From Desulfobacula sp. (GTDB lineage: Bacteria > Desulfobacterota > Desulfobacteria > Desulfobacterales > Desulfobacteraceae), in assembly GCF_021107415.1 (NCBI RefSeq), contig NZ_JAIOSW010000046.1, forward strand, positions 1-5,802: DNA of 5,802 nucleotides, in the 5' to 3' direction. A program made the translations under genes and the position numbers. Each line of letters opens with the position of its first letter. The stretch's first letter is position 1. The notes beneath the pieces are model-generated. The model did no database searches and was not told the origin of the DNA. It worked only from the letters and a program-made list of their open reading frames with translations. This document shows, piece after piece, positions 1-5,802 of this stretch.

Positions 1-2730
1 ACGGATGAAATTTCTCTTGCAAATCTTATTGGCGTCAGGGACTATGAGATTTCTATTGAAGTGTCTGAAGAAAACCTGCAACGATTTAATTTGTCTTTTG
101 ATCAGGTTGCAATAGCCGTAAAAACAGGGAGTCTTGATTTACCGGGTGGTAAAATCAAGACAAAAGGAGGGGAATTCCTGGTCCGGGCCAAGGGAAAGCT
201 TTATTCAGGGGAGGAATTTGAACAGATCCCGCTGGTGACAAGAGAAGATGGGACAAGTATTAAACTCGGAGATGTTGCCACTATTATCGATGGATTTGAA
301 GATAAAGATATCAAAGCAAGATTTAATGGGAAACCTGCGGCCCTGATTGTTGTAAAACGAACGGACAGTCAGGATACCATTGCTATTTCAAAAACAGTCA
401 AAGAATATATTAGAAATAACAAAGATTCCCTTCCCAAAGGTATTACTCTGGGCTATTGGTTTGATATGGCGGAAATGGTCCAGGACAGGATTGATCTTTT
501 GCTGAAAAACGGTGCCCAGGGAATATTGCTGGTGTTTATTGTACTGGCCCTGTTTCTTGATCTCGGACTTGCTTTCTGGGTGGCGTCAGGAATACCCATA
601 TCGTTTATGGGGGCTTTCCTTATCCTGGATTTTTTTGGTGCATCCATTAATATGTTATCTTTGTTCGGATTTATCATGACATTGGGTATTCTGGTGGATG
701 ATGCCATTATTGTCGGGGAAAATGTCTATACCCACTATAAGACGGGCAAATCTGCCAAAGATGCAGTGCTTGACAGTATTGCTCAGATTGGTGCACCGGT
801 TGTGATGGCGGTTACCACAACCATTGTCGCCTTCACGCCTTTAATGCATATTGACGGGATTATGGGCAAGTTCATCTATATCATGCCCCAGGCAGTGATC
901 TGTATTCTTGCCATATCTCTTGTTGAAGTTTTTGTCATTCTGCCGGCTCATCTTCATCATGCACTGACACCTCCAAAAAAGAAGAAGGCTTTGATTTACC
1001 GTGTTTGTTTCTTTTGGCTGGACTGGTTGAAAAAAGATATTCTGGATGGTCATAGATGGGTTAGGGACAGAGTTGAAAAATTTTTAACCCGTTTTATCCG
1101 TTCAAGTTATACGCCTGTTTTAAAGTATTGTGTCAAAAACCGGTATTTTACTCTTGCCATCGGGTTTGGGATATTAATCGTCAGTATCGGGCTTTTGGCC
1201 GGTGGACATGTGCCCTTTGTGTTTTTTCCAAAAACCGACAGCAACTGGATTGTTTCAGAGATTATATATCCTTTGGGAACCCCTTTTGAAGCCACAGAAA
1301 AGGCCATAAAGCAAATTGAGAAAGGGGCATTTGACCTCAATGAATTTTTCAGGGGCAGGGTGGTTAATGGCGAAGATCTGATTGTTAATAATTTTTCCCA
1401 GGTGGGTATCATCCCCAGGAGAGACTGGAAACCAGGTGTATATGGGGGGCATTGCGGGGAAGCCTGGATAGAGATCCAGTCGGCTTCAAAACGGCCCGAT
1501 ATTTCTGCACCTGAAGTGACGGCAAAATGGCGCGAGTTGACAGGCGATATTCTTGGGGTAGAACAGCTGACTTTTTCTATTATTGGCGGTGGACCCGGTG
1601 GAAATCCAATAGAAATCCAATTGGTCGGTAATGATCTTGAACAGCTTCAACTTGCAGCAGACGTCTTAAAGGATGAAATTGCCAAATACCCGGGAACCTT
1701 TGATATCACGGATAATTTTAGACCCGGCAAGATGGAAATGCAGATTCATATACAAAAGGGAGCCAAATCTTTAGGGATTACCATGGCTGATATCGCCACT
1801 CAGATCCGGCAGGCCTATTATGGGGATGAAGTTTTAAAAATTCAAAGGGGTAAAGATGATATCAAGGTAATGGTACGATATTCTCAAAAAGAGAGGGAAT
1901 CGGAATCCAGTATTGATGACTTAAGGATTCGAACCCGTGATGGCAGGCAAATCCCTTTAAATCAGGTGGCTCGGATTGAAATGAAAAGAGGGTATTCAAC
2001 CATTCAACGGGTAGACCGGAAAAGAATTATTACGGTTATTTCCGATATTAATGAGGATATCGCCAATGCAAGGGAAATTGTTGAAAACCTTAAACACAAT
2101 TATTTAAATACCCTTGTCAACCGGTTTCCCGGGGTGACCTATGACCTGGAAGGCCAGGCTAAAAGAACTGAAGAATCACTTAACAGCCTGAAAGTCGGCT
2201 TTTCTCTTGCAGCGATGATCATATTTTTGCTTCTTGCCAGCCAGTTTAGATCCTATATCCAGCCGGTAATCATTATGACCGCCATTCCCTTTGGACTCAT
2301 TGGTGCCATTATCGGCCACTATTTTATGAATCTTGATATTACCATGATCAGTATTTTCGGAATTGTTGCCCTGTCCGGCATTGTAGTGAATGACTCTTTG
2401 ATTTTAATTGATTTTGTTAATTCAAAGGTCAGGGAAGGGGCACGGGTTTTTGATTCTGTCATTGAAGCAGGACAAAACAGGTTCAGACCGGTTTTATTGA
2501 CCTCGGTGACAACGGTTGCAGGTCTTTTTCCACTTCTTTTAGAAACCAGTTTCCAGGCACAGTTTTTAATTCCAATGGCAGTAAGTATCAGCTTCGGTCT
2601 GATGGCAGCCACGGTTTTAACCCTTGTTTTTGTCCCGTCTTTGTATGTGGTCATCAATGATATGGTAGGTATTTTTATTGCCGGGGATGGTGAAAGCCTA
2701 TCAAATAACAATAGAGGTTCAAATGTGTAA
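1..2730 (+). CDS. RND (HAE1/AcrB-type) multidrug efflux inner-membrane transporter, 5'-truncated by window edge
   Basis: Proton-driven inner-membrane pump subunit that would work with a periplasmic adaptor and an outer-membrane channel to expel toxic compounds. The frame is open from base 1, so the GTG at 61 is internal and the true start lies upstream. 909 residues are visible against roughly 1,030-1,050 for the family, so the first transmembrane helix and first porter subdomain are missing. Counting from base 1, the order is porter domain (to about residue 165), helices TM2-TM6 (about 172-320), a Lys-rich cytoplasmic linker (PPKKKK), TM7 (about 381-402), the second periplasmic loop (about 405-725) and TM8-TM12 (about 731-890). 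The TM4 proton-relay pair is present as LVDDA (Asp233/Asp234, bases 697-702; AcrB D407/D408). In TM10 the motif is GIVVNDS, so by eye Asn replaces AcrB Lys940 and Asp replaces Asn941. The 3' end overlaps the following methyltransferase gene. Family assignment is firm; the substrate is unknown. Confidence 0.93.
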   Translation, partial: TDEISLANLIGVRDYEISIEVSEENLQRFNLSFDQVAIAVKTGSLDLPGGKIKTKGGEFLVRAKGKLYSGEEFEQIPLVTREDGTSIKLGDVATIIDGFEDKDIKARFNGKPAALIVVKRTDSQDTIAISKTVKEYIRNNKDSLPKGITLGYWFDMAEMVQDRIDLLLKNGAQGILLVFIVLALFLDLGLAFWVASGIPISFMGAFLILDFFGASINMLSLFGFIMTLGILVDDAIIVGENVYTHYKTGKSAKDAVLDSIAQIGAPVVMAVTTTIVAFTPLMHIDGIMGKFIYIMPQAVICILAISLVEVFVILPAHLHHALTPPKKKKALIYRVCFFWLDWLKKDILDGHRWVRDRVEKFLTRFIRSSYTPVLKYCVKNRYFTLAIGFGILIVSIGLLAGGHVPFVFFPKTDSNWIVSEIIYPLGTPFEATEKAIKQIEKGAFDLNEFFRGRVVNGEDLIVNNFSQVGIIPRRDWKPGVYGGHCGEAWIEIQSASKRPDISAPEVTAKWRELTGDILGVEQLTFSIIGGGPGGNPIEIQLVGNDLEQLQLAADVLKDEIAKYPGTFDITDNFRPGKMEMQIHIQKGAKSLGITMADIATQIRQAYYGDEVLKIQRGKDDIKVMVRYSQKERESESSIDDLRIRTRDGRQIPLNQVARIEMKRGYSTIQRVDRKRIITVISDINEDIANAREIVENLKHNYLNTLVNRFPGVTYDLEGQAKRTEESLNSLKVGFSLAAMIIFLLLASQFRSYIQPVIIMTAIPFGLIGAIIGHYFMNLDITMISIFGIVALSGIVVNDSLILIDFVNSKVREGARVFDSVIEAGQNRFRPVLLTSVTTVAGLFPLLLETSFQAQFLIPMAVSISFGLMAATVLTLVFVPSLYVVINDMVGIFIAGDGESLSNNNRGSNV
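2713..2717 (+). promoter_or_regulatory. Ribosome binding site deciding the methyltransferase start
   Basis: AGAGG lies 5 bases before the ATG at 2723 and inside the last codons of the RND gene. Earlier in-frame candidates (TTG at 2678, ATG at 2687) would add residues that look unlike a methyltransferase N-terminus and would lie deep inside the pump gene. A later ATG at 2732 is possible but is spaced further from this site. Confidence 0.6.
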
Positions 2731-3601
2731 AATGGATAATATATTTAATAAAAAATTTTGGATCAAGGAGTGGGATAAGGATAAAAAAAGCGATACTTAC
2801 AATGTCCACAGGGGATTTTCCACACAGGAATACTGGGACAAAGCTGCCGCTACTTATAATCGGAATAAAAAAGAAGTCAGGAATCGTCGACTTGAAAAGA
2901 CAATGTCATTTTTTAAAAGAAGCGGCCTTCTGTTTAAAGGAATGAAAGTCCTTGAAATCGGGTGCGGGACCGGAATGGTTGCAATGGAATTGGCAAAACA
3001 CGGCGCACAGGTGACGGCCCTGGATTTTTCCAGGGGTATGCTGGAAAAGTTTGAGCAGGATATCACGCCGGACATTGAAAAAAATATCACCATTCTTAAT
3101 GAAGACTGGTATGAAATTGATATAGAAGCAGAAGCATGGAAAAAAAAGTTTGACCTTGTCATTGCATTCATGTCTCCGGGAGTTGCAAGTCCGGAATCTT
3201 TTTTTAAAATGATGAACTGTTCAAAAAAAGGATGCACCATTCGGGGATGGGCTGCAAAAAGAAGGCATACGATTCTCTCTGTTTTGTGGGAAAAAATTAT
3301 GGGGATACCTCTTGAAGATAAACCCCAGAGTATTTTGTATAAAATAAATCTCTTGTTTTCTTTGGGTTTTTTCCCGGAGATTACCTTTGATACCATTGAA
3401 TGGGACCAAACCGTCCGGGTTAAAGAAGAATTTGACAGCCAGATGGCCTTTTTTAAAAAAGTGAGTAAAAAATCAGATGCTGAGCTTAAAGAAATTATTC
3501 AATCTTATCTTGAGAGTATATCAAAAGACGATTATATTATCAGGAAGCATAAAGGATTAACAGCCACGGCAGTCTGGAATATTGATTCAAGATACACTTA
3601 A
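2723..3601 (+). CDS. Class I SAM-dependent methyltransferase, substrate unknown
   Basis: Predicted soluble cytoplasmic enzyme of 292 residues that transfers a methyl group from S-adenosylmethionine to an unidentified acceptor. The Rossmann-fold SAM site is clear. Motif I is VLEIGCGTG at residues 76-84, followed by an acidic residue at the end of strand 2 (ALDFS, Asp101) and a strand-4 motif FDLVIAFMSPGV at 143-154. An N-terminal extension of about 70 residues (with GFSTQEYWDKAAATYN) and a C-terminal part of about 110 residues flank the core and may form the acceptor site. There is no signal peptide or membrane helix. The ATG at 2723 is chosen for the AGAGG just upstream; it overlaps the RND stop by 8 bases, which suggests coupling in one operon. 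The stop lies 14 bases from the convergent ATPase gene. Methyltransferases of this fold act on small molecules, cofactors, lipids or proteins, and nothing here decides which. Confidence 0.88.
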   Translation: MCKMDNIFNKKFWIKEWDKDKKSDTYNVHRGFSTQEYWDKAAATYNRNKKEVRNRRLEKTMSFFKRSGLLFKGMKVLEIGCGTGMVAMELAKHGAQVTALDFSRGMLEKFEQDITPDIEKNITILNEDWYEIDIEAEAWKKKFDLVIAFMSPGVASPESFFKMMNCSKKGCTIRGWAAKRRHTILSVLWEKIMGIPLEDKPQSILYKINLLFSLGFFPEITFDTIEWDQTVRVKEEFDSQMAFFKKVSKKSDAELKEIIQSYLESISKDDYIIRKHKGLTATAVWNIDSRYT

Positions 3602-3624
3602 GTTTACGGCTTAAATTAGTAAAC
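3602..3624. repeat. Inverted repeat between the convergent genes
   Basis: GTTTAC (3602-3607) and GTAAAC (3619-3624) are exact inverted copies separated by 11 bases, spanning the short gap between the methyltransferase and ATPase stops. The right arm shares bases 3621-3624 with the adjacent palindrome, so the two hairpins cannot form together. A 6-bp match in AT-rich DNA can arise by chance. Confidence 0.3.
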
Positions 3625-4713
3625 CACCCGGGTGGTTTTTGCATCAAACAAGTGCATTTCATTAAGGTTCATACCTATTTTTATAGTTTCATTTGGTTTG
3701 AGAATCTGTCTTCCTTCACTTTTGGACATCATTCTAACTCCCATGATATCCATATGAAGATGGGTTTCATTTCCCAGGGGTTCAACAACCATTACACTCC
3801 CCGAAAAGATCCAGTCTTTGGGAAGCGATGTGCTGGAATTCACTGGTGTGAGATCTTCTGCACGAAGTCCAAGGATAACTTTTTGATCATGAACCAGATC
3901 TTTTCCTTGCTTATCCGGAACAGGAATCTTAAGCTCTGTTTTAAATTGGATAAAGGTATTATCTGGTTTTTTATTGATTGTGCATTCAACAAGGTTCATG
4001 GGAGGGGTGCCGATAAATCCTGCTACAAATGTATTCACGGGATTTGAAAAAAGCTCAAGAGGGGAGCCTACCTGCTCGATGTATCCATCCTTGAGAACAA
4101 CAATCCTGTCTGCCAGGGTCATGGCCTCTATCTGGTCGTGGGTAACATAAATTATTGTTGAATTAACCCTTTGATGCAGCATTTTTATCTCTGCTCTCAT
4201 CTGAATGCGAAGCTTGGCATCAAGGTTTGACAAGGGTTCATCAAAAAGAAATATAGAGGGTTTCCGCACCATGGCCCGTCCCATGGCCACCCGTTGGCGC
4301 TGTCCCCCGGAAAGTTCATGGGGTTTTCTCGTCAATAGATCTTCAATGCCCAGAATAACCGCAACTTCCTCTACCCTCTGTTTGATTTCAGGCTTGGGAG
4401 TTTTGCTTAGTTTTAACCCAAAGGACATATTATTAAACACATTCATGTGGGGATAAAGCGCGTAGTTCTGGAATACCATGGCAAGGCCCCGGTCCTTTGG
4501 TGCGATATCATTGACGATCTTATCATCAATTGAAATCGTACCGCTGGATATTTCCTCCAGTCCTGCCACCATTCTGAGCAGGGTTGATTTGCCGCACCCG
4601 GAGGGCCCCACAAGAACCAGGAATTCCTTATCTTTGATATCAAGGTTTATCCCATGAATCACCTCGGTTTTACCATATTTTTTGATAACATCCTTGAATC
4701 TTAATTCAGTCAT
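3616..4713 (-). CDS. ugpC: ABC importer ATP-binding protein, UgpC/MalK family (sn-glycerol-3-phosphate type)
   Basis: Cytoplasmic ATPase of 365 residues that powers import through a two-permease ABC transporter; the E. coli counterpart is about 356 residues, so this is full length. All catalytic motifs are intact: Walker [10 protein letters not shown] (36-44), Q-loop Gln82 within [10 protein letters not shown], signature LSGGQ (134-138), Walker B IFLFDEP (154-160, catalytic Glu159), D-loop SNLD (162-165) and switch His192. The C-terminal regulatory TOBE/MOP-like domain (about 235-363) includes GLRAEDL (282-288) and ends in a typical MHLFDAKT stretch. The start at 4713 is supported by AGGAAA (complement of 4718-4723) just upstream. 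UgpC, MalK and MsmK ATPases are very alike and sometimes interchangeable. The glycerol-3-phosphate assignment rests mainly on the divergent UgpB-like neighbour. Transcription runs opposite to ugpB, so this gene is not in the binding-protein operon. Confidence 0.9.
   Translation of the reverse strand: MTELRFKDVIKKYGKTEVIHGINLDIKDKEFLVLVGPSGCGKSTLLRMVAGLEEISSGTISIDDKIVNDIAPKDRGLAMVFQNYALYPHMNVFNNMSFGLKLSKTPKPEIKQRVEEVAVILGIEDLLTRKPHELSGGQRQRVAMGRAMVRKPSIFLFDEPLSNLDAKLRIQMRAEIKMLHQRVNSTIIYVTHDQIEAMTLADRIVVLKDGYIEQVGSPLELFSNPVNTFVAGFIGTPPMNLVECTINKKPDNTFIQFKTELKIPVPDKQGKDLVHDQKVILGLRAEDLTPVNSSTSLPKDWIFSGSVMVVEPLGNETHLHMDIMGVRMMSKSEGRQILKPNETIKIGMNLNEMHLFDAKTTRVVY
3621..3640 (+). terminator. Possible intrinsic terminator of the RND-methyltransferase operon
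   Basis: AAACCACCCGGGTGGTTT (3621-3638) is a perfect 18-bp palindrome. As RNA it can fold into a 7-bp stem with a CCGG loop, and the T run reaches 3640. It begins 20 bases after the methyltransferase stop, the right place for + strand termination. It lies inside the last codons of the convergent ATPase gene (…KTTRVVY). The stem is short, and three of its pairs use the T run, so strength is uncertain. On the - strand no good T run follows. Confidence 0.4.
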
Positions 4714-4823
4714 TTGATTTCCTGATTCTTGCAGCCTGTTTAATTAATTATCATTTTTATCAGTGATCATAAAACAACAAAAAATATCATTATGCAAATC
4801 TTTTTTTAAAAAGAACTTTAATC

Positions 4824-4852
4824 TTGACTCTTTGGTAATATCCTATTAAAGC
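4824..4852 (+). promoter_or_regulatory. Candidate sigma-70 promoter for ugpB (distal)
   Basis: TTGACT (4824-4829) matches five of six bases of the -35 consensus, and a T/A-rich tract resembling an UP element lies just upstream (about 4797-4822). The -10 is poor: TAAAGC at 17 bases or TATTAA at only 14. An alternative reading is an extended -10, TGG-TAATAT (4833-4841), without a good -35. The implied leader would be about 80 bases. Confidence 0.3.
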
Positions 4853-4861
4853 TGAATGATG

Positions 4862-4887
4862 CAATAAAAATGCAGTTTTTTTTATTG
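4862..4887 (+). repeat. A/T-rich inverted repeat in the ugpB leader
   Basis: CAATAAAAA (4862-4870) and TTTTTATTG (4879-4887) are exact 9-base inverted copies around an 8-base loop. A shorter alternative pairs TGCA (4860-4863) with TGCA (4871-4874) ahead of a run of eight T, which looks like a very weak terminator or attenuator. Nearly all pairs are A-T, so stability is low. Confidence 0.3.
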
Positions 4888-4916
4888 GCAAGCTCAAACA
4901 ATATAGATTTTAAAAT
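4885..4916 (+). promoter_or_regulatory. Candidate sigma-70 promoter for ugpB (proximal)
   Basis: TTGGCA (4885-4890) matches five of six -35 bases. Downstream are TTTTAA at 17 bases and the better TAAAAT (4911-4916) at an overlong 20 bases. Transcription would begin about 4923, just before the Shine-Dalgarno sequence. The region is AT-rich, so -10-like hexamers are expected by chance. Confidence 0.25.
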
Positions 4917-4925
4917 AATTCAATT

Positions 4926-4932
4926 AAGGAGG
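4926..4932 (+). promoter_or_regulatory. Strong Shine-Dalgarno sequence of ugpB
   Basis: AAGGAGG ends 8 bases before the ATG at 4941, a near-perfect match to the 16S rRNA tail. It fixes the start and indicates efficient initiation, as expected for an abundant periplasmic binding protein. Confidence 0.85.
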
Positions 4933-4940
4933 AAAATTAA

Positions 4941-5802
4941 ATGAAATTTTCAAAATTATTTTTATTTTTAATCATTACAGTATGTCTTGCGTTCCCTGTG
5001 TCAGTTTTTGCTAAACCCATTACCATTAACTGGTGGCATGCCATGAGAAGTGCCAGGGGTGAAGTGGTTAAAAACATGATTAATGAATTTAATGCGTCTC
5101 AGTCAGAGTATGAGGTTATCGGAACCAACAAGGGTAACTATGATGAAGTAATGAATGCGGGAGTTGCCGCTTTCAGGGCAAAAAAACAGCCCCATCTCCT
5201 CCAGGTTTTTGAAGTGGGAACCCAGACCATGATGCTTTCAGGCGCCATCTATCCGGTATTTGAACTCATGAAGGATGCTAAGATTGATGTGGACTGGTCC
5301 CGGTATCTCCAGGCGGTTCTCTCCTATTATATGAATGCTGATGGCAATCTTATGTCAATGCCGTTTAACTCTTCCACACCTATTATGTATTATAATGTTG
5401 ATATGTTAAAAAAAGCAGGTATTGCGCCTTTATCAAAAGAGACGCCTGTTACCTGGGATGAGTTGGGTGAAATTACTAAAAAAATTGTCAATGCCAATGT
5501 TGCTAAGGCCGGTATGGTCACTGCATGGCAGTCCTGGACCCAGATTGAGAATTACAGTGCCATTCATAATATAGCCTTTGCCAGCAAGGCCAATGGATAT
5601 TAAGGGCTTGACTGTGAGCTTAAAATTAATAATCCCCAAGTGGTAAAACATATTACAAGACTGAAATCATGGGCAGATGACAAACGGTTCATGTATGGCG
5701 GCCAAAAATACCAGGGGCCGAAATCAGAATTTATTGCCCAGAATGTAGCCTTTTACATTGATTCCATCAGCGGCATTGCAAAGTTGAAAAAAGCAGTTAA
5801 GG
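4941..5802 (+). pseudogene. ugpB: UgpB-like periplasmic sn-glycerol-3-phosphate binding protein, interrupted by an in-frame TAA and cut by the window edge
   Basis: Periplasmic solute-binding component of the UgpBAEC importer, which delivers glycerol-3-phosphate (or its diesters) to the permeases. Residues 1-24 form a signal peptide (MKFSK, a hydrophobic core, then VFA before Lys25). Segments recalling E. coli UgpB are WWHAM (31-35), KGNY (64-67), FEVGT (90-94), FNSSTP (142-147) with YYN, and AWQSW (195-199) followed by IENYSA. Those around Tyr67, Glu91, Ser144 and Trp196/Trp199 correspond to ligand-pocket regions of UgpB. After Gly219-Tyr220 a TAA occurs at 5601-5603. The same frame then continues for 66 codons to the edge with family-like sequence (GLDCELKINNPQVVKHI; E. 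coli has a similar FDGTDAVLEFNKPEQVKHI at this point). The upstream product alone is 220 residues against about 440 for the family, so it would lack most of the second lobe. A sequencing error cannot be excluded, in which case the gene is intact. Confidence 0.85.
5601..5603 (+). other. In-frame TAA stop inside ugpB
   Basis: This is codon 221 of ugpB. The reading frame is the same before and after it, so no insertion or deletion is needed. One substitution from GAA, CAA, AAA, TAT, TAC, TCA or TTA would create it. The E. coli residue here appears to be Asp (GFDG), from which at least two changes would be required; Glu would need only one. Confidence 0.85.

Larger units (their letters stand above)
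4714..4940. promoter_or_regulatory. Divergent ugpC-ugpB intergenic control region
   Basis: A 227-base, strongly AT-rich region separates the two start codons and must hold both transcription starts unless one gene is transcribed from elsewhere. Visible elements are the palindrome TAATTAATTA (4741-4750), ATCA-g-TGAT (4759-4767) overlapping TGATCA (4764-4769), the A/T inverted repeat TCTTTTT/AAAAAGA (4799-4814), two candidate + strand promoters and a leader inverted repeat (listed separately). I could not find a convincing - strand promoter; TTGCAT and TATGAT occur on that strand but about 20 bases apart. No recognised operator such as a CRP site or Pho box is apparent. Confidence 0.55.

Noticed and set aside
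61..63. GTG as the start of the RND gene
   Set aside because: The frame is open to base 1 with family-like sequence upstream (GVRDYEISIE), and the domain content shows the N-terminus is missing.
453..1452. Open frames on the - strand opposite the RND gene
   Set aside because: They are opposite a well-conserved coding region, have low-complexity unrecognisable products and lack convincing ribosome binding sites.
2678..2722. Longer methyltransferase N-terminus starting at TTG 2678 or ATG 2687
   Set aside because: No good ribosome binding site is seen there and the overlap with the pump gene would be larger; ATG 2723 has AGAGG at suitable spacing.
3652..4456. Open frames on the + strand opposite ugpC, and - strand frames opposite the methyltransferase
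   Set aside because: They are shadows of genes with complete catalytic motifs on the other strand; their products match nothing recognisable.
4885..4900. Sigma-54 promoter starting at TTGGCA
   Set aside because: The required GC about 10 bases after the GG is absent (CA is found), so the -12 element is missing.
4971..4997. Lipoprotein signal with Cys15 of UgpB as the lipidated residue
   Set aside because: The residues before it (ITV) do not form a lipobox and the hydrophobic core continues past the Cys; VFA before Lys25 fits signal peptidase I.
5601..5603. Recoded stop codon (selenocysteine or pyrrolysine) or an alternative genetic code
   Set aside because: The codon is TAA, not TGA or TAG, and the RND, methyltransferase and ATPase genes all end in TAA, so TAA is a normal stop here.
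5601..5802. Frameshift in ugpB
   Set aside because: UgpB-like sequence continues in exactly the same frame after the stop, so no insertion or deletion is needed.

Overview
The window most resembles a Gram-negative anaerobe of the Desulfobacterota type (for example a Desulfobacula/Desulfobacter relative). This is an impression from the moderately AT-rich sequence, the protein style and the gene mix; no taxonomic marker gene is present. I see no tRNA, rRNA, CRISPR array, insertion sequence or phage gene. The content is largely recognisable transport machinery, and I do not see a convincing new system.

Left part (1-3601, + strand): the 3' nine-tenths of an RND (HAE1/AcrB-type) inner-membrane efflux pump, whose start lies before the window. 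A class I SAM-dependent methyltransferase of unknown substrate follows; its best start overlaps the pump's stop by 8 bases, so the two are probably co-transcribed and translationally coupled. The methyltransferase runs convergently into the next gene with a 14-base gap. A perfect 18-bp palindrome followed by T residues sits inside the end of that next gene and may act as the methyltransferase terminator.

Right part (3616-5802): a divergent pair belonging to one sn-glycerol-3-phosphate (UgpBAEC-like) ABC importer. The ATPase UgpC is on the - strand. The periplasmic binding protein UgpB is on the + strand and runs off the window edge. The 227-base AT-rich region between them must hold both start regions, and candidate promoter elements and A/T-rich inverted repeats are visible there. 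Permease genes ugpA and ugpE are not in the window and would be expected beyond the right edge.

The most notable feature is an in-frame TAA at 5601-5603 in ugpB. The same frame continues with clearly UgpB-like sequence for 66 more codons to the window edge. The gene therefore looks interrupted by a nonsense change (or a sequencing error), with no frameshift. If real, it would remove the second lobe of the binding protein and probably disable the importer.
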